Positions 29,980-37,947 of a stretch of 64,000 nucleotides of DNA are shown piece by piece. Made by a program: the position numbers and the translations under genes. A model generated the notes under the pieces. It ran no database searches. It saw only the letters and a program-made list of their open reading frames with translations, and was not told where the DNA came from. Source of the DNA: Paracoccus onubensis (GTDB lineage: Bacteria; Pseudomonadota; Alphaproteobacteria; Rhodobacterales; Rhodobacteraceae); contig NZ_QZCG01000002.1 in the NCBI RefSeq assembly GCF_003591515.1, positions 372,001-436,000 on the forward strand, written 5' to 3'. Position 1 is the first letter of the stretch; each line of letters starts with the position of its first letter.

Positions 29980-30345
29980 CTACGCCCCGGGGTCCTGCTC
30001 CTGATGAGACCAGAGATAGCCGATGAATGCGCCTTTCACGATACGCAGCAATATAAGGGTCAGAAGCGTCGTGATCAGGCCGACGATGAGCAGCAATGTC
30101 AGCGGGCTTGGTCTGAACAGCACCCAAGTAAAGCCAATCAGCGGGATCAAAAGCAATAGCATGATCGTCATGGTGAAGAACGCCGGACCGTCTGCGGCCC
30201 GATAGTTTCCAAGCGGAGCCTTGCAGTTTTCGCATTCGGGAGAGATCGTCAGATAGCCCATCAGAAGTTTTCCCTCCCCGCAATTCGGGCAGCGGTTCAT
30301 CAACCCACGAATAACAGCCGCTTTTCTTTCCTGGGATTCCGTCAT
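29980..30345 (-). CDS. DUF983 zinc-ribbon membrane protein
   Basis: 121 residues from the ATG at 30345 (AGG six bases upstream); an ATG six codons earlier is possible. N-terminal zinc ribbon with two CxxC pairs (CPNCGEGK and CENCKA), then two membrane helices (about 60-80 and 85-105). Family of unknown function widespread in alphaproteobacteria, often near respiratory or cytochrome genes; no such context here. Confidence 0.85.
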   Translation of the reverse strand: MTESQERKAAVIRGLMNRCPNCGEGKLLMGYLTISPECENCKAPLGNYRAADGPAFFTMTIMLLLLIPLIGFTWVLFRPSPLTLLLIVGLITTLLTLILLRIVKGAFIGYLWSHQEQDPGA

Positions 30346-30432
30346 GTCCAGCCTGGTCCTCATATCACGTCAGCCATGCTGACATGGCCGACGATAGCAA
30401 GTTCCGGGCGGGCGTGACCACATCCGGCGGAT

Positions 30433-30891
30433 TTATTGGCCGCTCAAGCCTTCCGATTTGAAGAAATCCGCGCATAGCGGTTCGGTCAATGCGGTAAATT
30501 CGTCTTCCGAAAGCTTTGCATAACAGGCCGATCTCAGGCGGCGCTCATACATCGTTCCGGGCTGCGGTCGTTCGGGACGATTCCCCTCGACAGAGGCCGC
30601 CTCGGACATCTTCATGAATCTGCCCGAAGGCGGATCGAAGGCAAATTCGTCCTCATAGATTTTCTCCAGACAGATCATTCCGCGGGTCGAGTCCTGCAGA
30701 TTGAAGATCACGCCTTCCCTGCTCAGAAGCTCTTCCCCGATTTCTTTCGCGGCATCGCTGGAGGGATCGTTCTCAAGTGCTGCCTCGCATTGATCAAGAA
30801 GTTCCCGCATCGGCAGACTGCCGTAATTTTCATCGGCAAGAAGCGTGACGGGGAATATGGCGAATAGGGCGACAAATACGGCCGGTTTCAA
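30433..30891 (-). CDS. Exported hypothetical protein with TTG start
   Basis: 152 residues if started at the TTG at 30891, which has GGAGG six bases upstream and gives a clean signal peptide (MKPAVFVALFAIFPVTLLA before DEN). The longer ATG frame from 31047 has no coding character. The mature part contains four cysteines (LLDQCEA, GMICLEK, RSACYAK, PLCADF), probably two disulfides in the periplasm. No family recognised. Divergent from an Ivy-like gene 255 bases away. Confidence 0.6.
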   Translation of the reverse strand: MKPAVFVALFAIFPVTLLADENYGSLPMRELLDQCEAALENDPSSDAAKEIGEELLSREGVIFNLQDSTRGMICLEKIYEDEFAFDPPSGRFMKMSEAASVEGNRPERPQPGTMYERRLRSACYAKLSEDEFTALTEPLCADFFKSEGLSGQ

Positions 30892-31146
30892 TTTTTCCTC
30901 CGGAGATGATGCGTTATCTCCCAATTGCCCATGAATGCGGATGTGACGCAAGCCACAGTTCCCGGCACCTTGCCGCTGCTGGCGAAGTTTGGCCATAGGA
31001 GTTGCCGGCAGAGCGCAGCCGCCCTCTTTGCTCAGCGGTGCCATCACATATAATTCGTTTGCCGCCCCCGCTCGTCTGGCCTAGTTTCGTGAGGCGCGGC
31101 GAAAGACATTCCGCCAATTTCCGAAACAAGAACCGTGGTCCGACCG

Positions 31147-31614
31147 ATGAATACCAGATTCTGTGCCCTGATCGCGCTTGTGCTTTCCCTGCCGGCGACC
31201 TCGTTCGCCCAAAGTGAAAAGACCGAACCGTCCCTGGCCGATCTGACCGAAGACAAGAAAATGCAAGCGGCATTCGATGACATGGCCGGGGAAGTGGAAT
31301 TGCCCGACTGGGTCAAGTCCAAGGCGGTGACATCTCCGGGTCAGCGGGTCAGTTTTGACGGCAAGGAATATCTGGCCATGACCGGTTGCGAGCAGCATCA
31401 ATGCGGCGCTCACAAGATCGCGGTGCTTTACGATGAACAATCCGGCACGATGTATGGTCTCTTGACCGCCGGGGATGAGGAAAGCGGCAGCGAGACACTG
31501 ACCTGGCTCAATATCGGTGGCGGTCCGGAATCGATTGACGGCAAGACGCTGTTATTCGCGGCGGTGACCGGAAGCATCGAGAACCACCCCGAGGATTTTC
31601 AATACGCGCAGTAA
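31147..31614 (+). CDS. Ivy-family lysozyme inhibitor (periplasmic)
   Basis: 155 residues. Signal peptide MNTRFCALIALVLSLPATSFA, then a mature domain with GCEQHQCGAHKIAVLYD, where Cys81 and Cys86 bracket the family loop (CxxHxC) that plugs the lysozyme active site in E. coli Ivy. PDWV and YLAMTGC agree with the family. Would protect peptidoglycan from C-type lysozyme or restrain autolysins. The ATG at 31147 is chosen over the GTG at 31135 because it starts the signal peptide. Confidence 0.75.
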   Translation: MNTRFCALIALVLSLPATSFAQSEKTEPSLADLTEDKKMQAAFDDMAGEVELPDWVKSKAVTSPGQRVSFDGKEYLAMTGCEQHQCGAHKIAVLYDEQSGTMYGLLTAGDEESGSETLTWLNIGGGPESIDGKTLLFAAVTGSIENHPEDFQYAQ

Positions 31615-31672
31615 AACGCCGCTTCTTCGCCGATGGCTTTCTGAACTAGTGCTGCGCCGGTTGGCGGCGCTG

Positions 31673-31697
31673 CCCTGGATATTTGAGTGAAGAAGGG
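31673..31697. repeat. Dispersed intergenic repeat, partial copy
   Basis: CCCTGGATATTTGAGTGAAGAAGGG resembles the GGATATTTTTGGATGAAGAAG segment at 9220-9240. It follows a small hairpin GCGCCG/CGGCGC at about 31654-31670 and lies between the convergent ends of the Ivy-like gene and the monooxygenase gene. Confidence 0.35.
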
Positions 31698-31743
31698 CAG
31701 ACGCGGAGCCGGTCAGATATGACGGCAATCACCGGGCAACCGC

Positions 31744-32094
31744 TCAGCCGCCGGAATGGATATTGCGACTGTCTGCCGGTGCTTCGTCTCGGGCGTTCAT
31801 GCCGTAATCGCGCGAAACATTGGCGATCCGCAGACGGTAATCGGCAAAGACGTGATCCCGGCCGGCCGTCTGTGCCGCACGGTGCTCTGACAGATTGCGC
31901 CATTGCGCGATGGCGGCTTCGTCGCGCCAGAAGGACAGCGACAGAATTTTTTCGGGATTCGTGAGACTCCGGAAACGCTCGATCGAAAGGAACCCGTCTA
32001 TGCCTTCCAGCAAGGGGCGAAGCTGGGCCGCCAGATCAAGATATTCGGTTTGGGATTCCGCGGTGATTTCCACTTCGAAGATGACCGCGATCAT
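31744..32094 (-). CDS. Antibiotic biosynthesis monooxygenase (ABM) family protein
   Basis: 116 residues of the dimeric alpha-beta barrel fold: VIFEVEITAESQTEYLDLAAQLRPLLEGIDGFLSIERF followed by ILSLSFWRDEAAIAQWRN. Such proteins act on quinone-like or reactive small molecules, or degrade heme; which one cannot be said. Overlaps the NIPSNAP gene by four bases; both are divergent from an ArsR-like regulator that probably controls them. Confidence 0.85.
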   Translation of the reverse strand: MIAVIFEVEITAESQTEYLDLAAQLRPLLEGIDGFLSIERFRSLTNPEKILSLSFWRDEAAIAQWRNLSEHRAAQTAGRDHVFADYRLRIANVSRDYGMNARDEAPADSRNIHSGG

Positions 32095-32414
32095 GGGCGC
32101 ACCCCATGCGGCGCCGAAGCCATCTTGACGAACAGGCGATCCTCGCGCCGGATGAAGCCCTGATCGCGGGCGAATTCGAAATTCTCGCGTCCCAGAGGAT
32201 CGGCAGCCAGCCGGGCGCGATAACTCTCGTATTCCGCCAGAGAGGGCAGGGAGTAGATTCCGTACGCAGTCGTCGCCGATCCTTCATGTGGAGCGAAATA
32301 GCCGAACAGATCGGCTCCGCAGCGCGGAATGCATTGTCCCCAGTTGCGGGCATATTCTTCGAACAGGTCGCGCCGGTTCGGCTCTATATCATAGGTGATG
32401 ATGCAGGTTATCAT
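32091..32414 (-). CDS. NIPSNAP family protein
   Basis: 107 residues from the ATG at 32414, with AAGGAAAGG upstream; the longer start at 32438 is less likely. NIPSNAP-type barrel: CIITYDIEPNRRDLFEEYARNWGQ and YGIYSLPSLAEYESYRARLAADPLG. Function unknown in bacteria. First gene of a two-gene unit with the ABM protein, in a divergent pair with the ArsR-like regulator. Confidence 0.85.
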   Translation of the reverse strand: MITCIITYDIEPNRRDLFEEYARNWGQCIPRCGADLFGYFAPHEGSATTAYGIYSLPSLAEYESYRARLAADPLGRENFEFARDQGFIRREDRLFVKMASAPHGVRP

Positions 32415-32464
32415 GTCTTGGCCTTTCCTTGCTGTCACCTGTATAGCAGATTGCCTTTATGCAA

Positions 32465-32486
32465 TGGTTCGATTAAGATCGAACCA
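32465..32486. promoter_or_regulatory. Perfect inverted-repeat operator overlapping the ArsR-like start codon
   Basis: Arms TGGTTCGAT and ATCGAACCA separated by four bases; the last base is the A of the regulator's ATG. It sits in the 71-base divergent spacer before the NIPSNAP/ABM genes, where a bound repressor could control both directions. Confidence 0.7.
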
Positions 32487-33151
32487 TGAGAGAAAGCCCG
32501 GATATCGCGCGCATTGCCGCATTGGTCGCGGATCCTGCCCGCTGTTCAATGCTGCTGGCATTGATGGATGGTCGCGCCCTGACCGCGACCGAGCTTGCCG
32601 GTCTTGCCGGGATCACCAAGCAGACGGCCAGCAGTCATCTGGCGAAGCTGGTGGATAGCGAGGTGCTGCGGATGGAAGCGCAGGGGCGTCACCGCTATTT
32701 CCAGCTTGGGGGACCGCATGTGGCGGCCCTGCTTGAGGCGTTGATGGTGTTTTCCAGCGATTCCGTTCCGCCATTGCGCACCGGACCAAAGGATTTCGCG
32801 CTTCGCAGGGCGCGGGTCTGTTACGACCATCTTGCCGGAGAGATGGGCGTGGCGCTTCATGACCGGATGCGCGGGGGCGGCTGGTTGTCCGATGATCTGA
32901 CCGTTACCGGCAAGGGGTGGGCGCATCTTGCCGCAATCGGTCTGACCCCGGCGGAATTGCCGCGCAGCAATCGTCCGCTTTGCCGGTCCTGTCTGGACTG
33001 GAGCCAGCGCCGCCATCACCTTGCGGGTCTGGTGGGCAAGATGATCCTTGACCATATTCTGGCACTGTCCTGGGCGCGGCGTCTGCCAGCGTCCCGTGTC
33101 ATCGCGTTTACACCGGATGGGGAACGACGCTTTCTGGATTGGCTGCGGTAG
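32486..33151 (+). CDS. ArsR-family winged-helix regulator
   Basis: 221 residues. N-terminal winged helix: RIAALVADPARCSMLLALMDGRALTATELAGLAGITKQTASSHLAKLVDSEVL, residues about 8-65. The C-terminal 130 residues carry CRSCLDWSQRRHH, a possible metal or thiol sensor, and end in a short basic tail. The start codon abuts a perfect inverted repeat, so the transcript is nearly leaderless or autorepressed. Divergent from the NIPSNAP/ABM pair, its likely targets. Inducer unknown. Confidence 0.85.
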   Translation: MRESPDIARIAALVADPARCSMLLALMDGRALTATELAGLAGITKQTASSHLAKLVDSEVLRMEAQGRHRYFQLGGPHVAALLEALMVFSSDSVPPLRTGPKDFALRRARVCYDHLAGEMGVALHDRMRGGGWLSDDLTVTGKGWAHLAAIGLTPAELPRSNRPLCRSCLDWSQRRHHLAGLVGKMILDHILALSWARRLPASRVIAFTPDGERRFLDWLR

Positions 33152-33379
33152 CGCCGGGCCAATGCGGAAGCCGTATCCGGCAGGAGTGCTTATTTCGGAT
33201 AAATGGCCAACCAATAAGACTGCAATGATCCGCTTGGGGGAAAAATGCCCATCTTCGTCAGGCTGTAGCGCGACGATAGTTCCGCACGATCCCGGAAGAG
33301 ACCCGACTGTCGCCGTTCTGTTACCATGCCTTGGGAGAATTGCCCGAACAACCAGAGAGCATTTTGTACCGCGAGCATC

Positions 33380-34018
33380 ATGAACACAGAGAAAGACGTC
33401 AGCTTCTGGGATCGGACTTCACGAAAATACGCCAAGAGTGCGATTGCGGATCAGGCCGGATATGAGCGCAGCCTGGACCGGACCCGCGCCCTGCTGGAAC
33501 CCGAGGATCGGGTGTTGGAGTTGGGTTGCGGTACGGGAACCACGGCTTTGCGGCTGGCGGGCGATGTGGAAAGCTATCTTGCGACGGATATTTCCGCCGG
33601 AATGATCGCGATCGCCAATGAAAAGAGCGCGGCTGATCCCATCTCCGGACTGGTCTTTCGCATAGCGGCGGTGGAAACGGTTGCACCCGATGCGGCAGGG
33701 TTTGATGCGATATTGGGATTCAATTATCTCCATCTGGTCCGCGACCTGTCAGATACGCTGCGCTGCATTCGTGCTTTGCTTGTCGCTGACGGCTTCTTCA
33801 TCTCCAAGACACCCTGCGTTGGCGATATGAACCCGCTTATCGGATTTGCCTTGTTGCCCGCGATGCGCATGGTCGGCAAAGCGCCCTATGCAAATGTTTT
33901 CAAGGCAGCAGAGCTGAACCGGCATATACAGGATGCAGGCTTCGACATTCTTGTGTCTGAAAGCCATGCAACCGGACGCAGGGATGCCCGCCCCTATATC
34001 GTGGCGCGCAAGCGGTAG
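33380..34018 (+). CDS. Class I SAM-dependent methyltransferase
   Basis: 212 residues from the ATG at 33380. SAM-binding motif I VLELGCGTGTTALRLA, acidic ATDISAGMIAIAN, and motif IV-like GFDAILGFNYLHLVRD. Resembles small-molecule or UbiE-like methyltransferases; substrate cannot be told. Stands alone, 228 bases after the ArsR-like gene, in a spacer with no further feature seen. Confidence 0.85.
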   Translation: MNTEKDVSFWDRTSRKYAKSAIADQAGYERSLDRTRALLEPEDRVLELGCGTGTTALRLAGDVESYLATDISAGMIAIANEKSAADPISGLVFRIAAVETVAPDAAGFDAILGFNYLHLVRDLSDTLRCIRALLVADGFFISKTPCVGDMNPLIGFALLPAMRMVGKAPYANVFKAAELNRHIQDAGFDILVSESHATGRRDARPYIVARKR

Positions 34019-34129
34019 GAGGCTGCATCGGTGCTTCTCGCCTTTTGCGGCGGGATCAGGTTTCCCAGCCTGCCGCCGCCGTCCCGGGAAATGCAGGGCG
34101 GCGACGGCATTTGTCGCGGAAGCTGCGGT

Positions 34130-35527
34130 TCAGGCGCTTCTGCCGATCTCGGGCGAGACGGCCGCCGGTTGTGGTGCGGCGGGTTTCTCGTCGGTTTTCA
34201 GGCTCCAATATAGCTCGTCCAGGCCGGAAGCCTGATCTTCAACCGGCACGCGCAAGCCGACGGTCCGTTCCAGCAGGAAGGCCAGAATCGCGCCTGTCAG
34301 GACACCGGCACCGATACAGATCGCGATCCCCGCAAGCTGCATGAGAAGACTGATCTGACCGTGCTGGAACGCATAGGCGCCCTCTTCGATGCCGAAATAG
34401 CCTCCACGAGGTGTCCCGGCCTTCATAAGCCCGACCATGATCAAACCATATATGCCCGCGCCGAAGAAAAGCGGGAAAAGTTTATGCTCGTCGATGCCGC
34501 GCTTCAGCGTGAATTCGTAAACCGCCCAGCATGTGACGGGCGCGAACAGCGCGACAAGGAATGCCTGCCATGGCAGATAGACATCAAAGCCGGATGCGCA
34601 GGCCACATAGCCCGCCAGAGGTCCGAACAGGAAATAGATATAGGACCTGGTTCTGTAGGAGATGATCGCCCCGGTGATCGCGCCGCCCGCCCAGGCAAGA
34701 CCGTAATTGTTGAACGCAATGCCGACGCTGGTATCCGCCATGGTCACGCTGACGGCCAGTGCCTCGGGATCGAAGAAGAACAGGCATGACAGGATCACCA
34801 TCGGCAATCCGGCAAAGATCGTCACCAGCCCGGTCGCGGCAAGGCCGATGCTGGGCGCGTTATATGACGGGACCTTGGGGTGAGGCTCGAACATGCCCGG
34901 TCGTTGCCCCAGTTTCGGCACCAGAGCCGCCGCCATTCCCGCCGGAAACAGGTAGACGAAACCGACCCCGAAGAAATCGTGGAATCCTGCATTGGTCAGC
35001 GGACCGACCGATCCCCAGGTGATCCAGCTCAGCACCGAGGACACGATGGTCGCCACGACCGCGGTGATGTAATAGGAGGTCGCCGTCATCCGCTCGGATA
35101 CCGAGAAATGCAGCAGGACATTGACGATCCCGGCAAAGCAGGCAAGGAAGAACACGAATATCTGGAATGTGTTCAATCCCGGGAAAATCGCCGGATCGGT
35201 ATGATGCGCCAGACTGTTGGCCAGGCTGCCGCCCAGCCACCAGTCATGAAGGGCATCGCCAAGTGTTGCACCTTCCATGATATAATATTGTCCGGCCCAG
35301 AAACCGAAGCCGATCATGAAATAGGTAGTAAAACCCAGAAAAAATCCCACCATTTTCTCGACGGTGGAATTGTACAGATTTTCGCTGCGGGTCGTGCCTG
35401 CGTCGATCATCAGAAGCCCGACGACGACAAGGATCGCACCGACCGCGCCAGAACCGTAGATAAGGTTCTGTACAAGCGAACTCAGCGTGACTTGCTCTGA
35501 ATAGAGCATGGCTGCGTTAGATTCCAT
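34130..35527 (-). CDS. Amt-family membrane protein lacking the twin-histidine pore motif
   Basis: 465 residues with about 11 membrane helices and the overall Amt pattern (TVEKMVGFFLGF, NAGFHDFFGVGF, GLAWAGGAITGAIISY). The conserved Asp of the ammonium site is kept (Asp184), but eight residues on, where Amt proteins have the first pore His, there is Tyr192 (GFVYLFPAG). The second histidine (usual VHG) aligns with Phe354 in LFFGAGIYG. No glnK is adjacent. It ends a same-strand cluster with the tmm, tdm and symporter genes, so a role in methylated-amine or gas transport rather than ammonium is an inference. Confidence 0.8.
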   Translation of the reverse strand: MESNAAMLYSEQVTLSSLVQNLIYGSGAVGAILVVVGLLMIDAGTTRSENLYNSTVEKMVGFFLGFTTYFMIGFGFWAGQYYIMEGATLGDALHDWWLGGSLANSLAHHTDPAIFPGLNTFQIFVFFLACFAGIVNVLLHFSVSERMTATSYYITAVVATIVSSVLSWITWGSVGPLTNAGFHDFFGVGFVYLFPAGMAAALVPKLGQRPGMFEPHPKVPSYNAPSIGLAATGLVTIFAGLPMVILSCLFFFDPEALAVSVTMADTSVGIAFNNYGLAWAGGAITGAIISYRTRSYIYFLFGPLAGYVACASGFDVYLPWQAFLVALFAPVTCWAVYEFTLKRGIDEHKLFPLFFGAGIYGLIMVGLMKAGTPRGGYFGIEEGAYAFQHGQISLLMQLAGIAICIGAGVLTGAILAFLLERTVGLRVPVEDQASGLDELYWSLKTDEKPAAPQPAAVSPEIGRSA

Positions 35528-35689
35528 TATTGTTGCTCCCTGTTTTCAGTCCCTTTGTTTCTCAAGGCTTTCCATCTGTTGCTTCGTGTGGGACGTCACG
35601 AAAATTCATTGTTTCGCCTGTGCCTCCCCGCAGGCTCTGCTTTCCGTGATCCGTGAGCTGAAGGGGAATCCATCGATCCCCCTCCCGGA

Positions 35690-35827
35690 TCAGATCATCG
35701 GTCTTCCATCTTTCCGCGCCTCTCGGATTTCCCGCAGAAAGGCGCGGACGAGAACGAATAACACTCCGGCGACAATGACGGGCCAGACAAGGACATATGC
35801 GCTCAGCAGAATTTCGGTCATGGTCAT
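35690..35827 (-). CDS. Small transporter subunit (45-residue membrane microprotein)
   Basis: Reads MTMTEILLSAYVLVWPVIVA then GVLFVLVRAFLREIREARKDGRPMI. One membrane helix (about 5-30) and a basic amphipathic tail, the pattern of the 'putative transporter small subunit' class found beside sodium:solute symporters in proteobacteria. AAAGGA precedes the ATG; a second ATG two codons in is also possible. It begins 13 bases after the symporter stop, so it is cotranscribed. Confidence 0.75.
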   Translation of the reverse strand: MTMTEILLSAYVLVWPVIVAGVLFVLVRAFLREIREARKDGRPMI

Positions 35828-35839
35828 CAATCCTTTCAC

Positions 35840-37474
35840 TCAGGTGTTTTGCGTGTCGAATTGGCCGGCATGACGCGCGATCCGGTCGAAATCGAACTCA
35901 TCTTTGTTGAACCAGGAAAGCACCACGCACAGGATCGCCGATACCGCATAGGCCAGAAGCGATGCGGTCAGGACCGGATATTGATGCAGGAAACCAAGTG
36001 CGAAGGGCAGGGTGATCAGCATCGCTACCACCACTGCCGCCACTCCGGCCCGCAGGCCGAAAAAGCCGAAGATCATCAGTCCGGCGATGACGCCTATGCC
36101 GACGACCGACAGAAGATCGGTGACGACTGCGATTGTGCCTTCCAGCGGCAGCCAGCCCGTGCGCACCAGCGTGAAGACCGCCAATGCTGCAAGGACCGAG
36201 ATGGTGAAGCCGGTATTGTTGACTTTGTTCCAGTAGAAACTGGCGATAACCGGAAAGACCAGCGCTCCCCAGATCGCCCCGACGAGAACAAGCAGATCAA
36301 GAATATCAAAGCGGCTGCTGGCGAAATACATTGCCATTCCGGTTGCGACGATCATGGTGATGCGGCCGATCAGCAGCATGAGTTGCGGCTTGGCGCCCGT
36401 CTTTCCCGCGATATTGCGGCCATAGATGTCGGTCATGACGATGGACGACATGGCCGCCAGATCCGAGTCTGCGGTCGAGGCGAGCGACCCGATGATCATG
36501 ATGAAGAAGACGCACAGGAAGGCCAGCGGCAGATAGCCAGCCGCAAGCTGCGGGATCAGATTGTTGACGTCGCCATCCGCCGGGTCGATACCGATATAAA
36601 GGGCAAGCACGCCAAGCATTCCGACCCCGATCACCGTCGCGCCATAACCCACGGTTGCGGTGACGAAGGTTTGCTTGATCATATCTTCGCGCACGGCGAA
36701 CAGGCGCTGTGCGATGGTCTGATTCCCGATCGCATAGGCCAGAACCGCGGCGATGAAGGGCGCGCCCTGATTGAAGAACGCGTCGGATGAGAAGAAGCTT
36801 TGTTGCTGTGCCGTCAGGTTCTGTGCGCCTTCAACGAAGATCGAACTTCCGCCCGCCGCGAAGAAGATCATGGGAACAACGATGACGACTGCGCCCAGCA
36901 TGGCACAGACCTGAATGAAATCCGTCAGCATCGAGGCCCGGATGCCGGACCATAATGTATAGAGCAGCACCCCTCCTGCGATCAGCAGCACTCCGGTCGA
37001 GAAGGACAGCGGTGACATCATCGAAATCAGGGCGCCTCCGGCGATGAAATTGGACGTCAGGCTGAGAAGACTTCCAAGCAGGTTCGATCCGGCAAGAAGC
37101 AACTGGCTGGACTGCCCATGTCGGGCATGCAGGATTTCAGCCAATGTATGGGCCCTGGGCGCCAGCGATCTGATGCGCTTGCCGAAGGGATAGATGAACA
37201 GGATCATCAATGCGCCCCACAGCCCGTAATGGATCGGTCCGGAAAGCCCATAGGTATAGCCCGAGGTCGCCGAGGCATAGAGAGATGCTGCCCAGATCCA
37301 GGTGGCCGTCATTGACGCAGCCGAGATGCCGAAACCGACATTATTGCCCGCTGTCATGTAGCTGTCGGCATTCTCCTGCTTCTTGCTGATGGATAACGAG
37401 ATGACGAAGGTGATCCCGAAGAAGGCAAGCAGAAGTAAGAGCGTCAGAGTGGTTCCAAGCGCCATGGGCTGCAT
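35840..37474 (-). CDS. Sodium:solute symporter (SSS) family transporter
   Basis: 544 residues, about 13 membrane helices. Family traits: MTAGNNVGFGISAASMTATWIWAASLY near helix 2, SGIRASMLTDFIQVC, and ADSDLAAMSSIVMTDIYGR as in urea/DUR3-like and related symporters. Imports a small polar solute with sodium. Followed directly by its small subunit; same strand as tdm and tmm across a 473-base gap. Substrate is not readable; a methylated amine, urea or a small organic acid are all open. Confidence 0.88.
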   Translation of the reverse strand: MQPMALGTTLTLLLLLAFFGITFVISLSISKKQENADSYMTAGNNVGFGISAASMTATWIWAASLYASATSGYTYGLSGPIHYGLWGALMILFIYPFGKRIRSLAPRAHTLAEILHARHGQSSQLLLAGSNLLGSLLSLTSNFIAGGALISMMSPLSFSTGVLLIAGGVLLYTLWSGIRASMLTDFIQVCAMLGAVVIVVPMIFFAAGGSSIFVEGAQNLTAQQQSFFSSDAFFNQGAPFIAAVLAYAIGNQTIAQRLFAVREDMIKQTFVTATVGYGATVIGVGMLGVLALYIGIDPADGDVNNLIPQLAAGYLPLAFLCVFFIMIIGSLASTADSDLAAMSSIVMTDIYGRNIAGKTGAKPQLMLLIGRITMIVATGMAMYFASSRFDILDLLVLVGAIWGALVFPVIASFYWNKVNNTGFTISVLAALAVFTLVRTGWLPLEGTIAVVTDLLSVVGIGVIAGLMIFGFFGLRAGVAAVVVAMLITLPFALGFLHQYPVLTASLLAYAVSAILCVVLSWFNKDEFDFDRIARHAGQFDTQNT

Positions 37475-37947
37475 TCATCTAGTCCTTTTGCTCAGGTTGC
37501 GGGGTATCGACAATTACCAGGAACGTCGTGATCCGTTTGCGGATATCGTCCATTTGGCAAACCGGTCGTCGGTGAACATGTCTGATGATGCCGGCCTTCT
37601 GTCGCGGGACCGGCTGAACATCCATTCGCATGTAAGAGGGGGTTGAGCTTGGGAAGCTTGGGGTCGGCCACCATGATGAACAGGTTGCCGCCATGATCAC
37701 TTCACCAGTTCCGGATGATCTGGCATATCGCCCGTGAGCCGGCAGCCCGCCCCGATATTTTCGACGATGCGTGTTGCCGCCTTGTCAGCCGCATGGGTTG
37801 TTGCCGGCCCCGATATCGTCAACGCCACAGCTCCGCTACGGATCGTCTGACCTGCGCTCAAAGTGCCTCCCGTCCCGTCACGGCCCTTGGCCTCCGGGCG
37901 TAAGGCAGGGCGGCGATGGGTAAGGGCCCGGGACGTCCGCGATAATA
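37475..37947. other. Decayed coding region between tdm and the symporter
   Basis: 473 bases with no intact gene. On the minus strand one frame ends in SGAVALTISGPATTH...ENIGAGCRLTGDMPDHPELVK (about 37697-37830), which resembles the C-terminus of an IclR-type regulator. Another frame reads DHGGNLFIMVADPKLPKLN (about 37640-37700). Both have coding-like composition but are short and unconnected. I take the region as gene remnants; it may also hold the symporter promoter. Confidence 0.4.
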
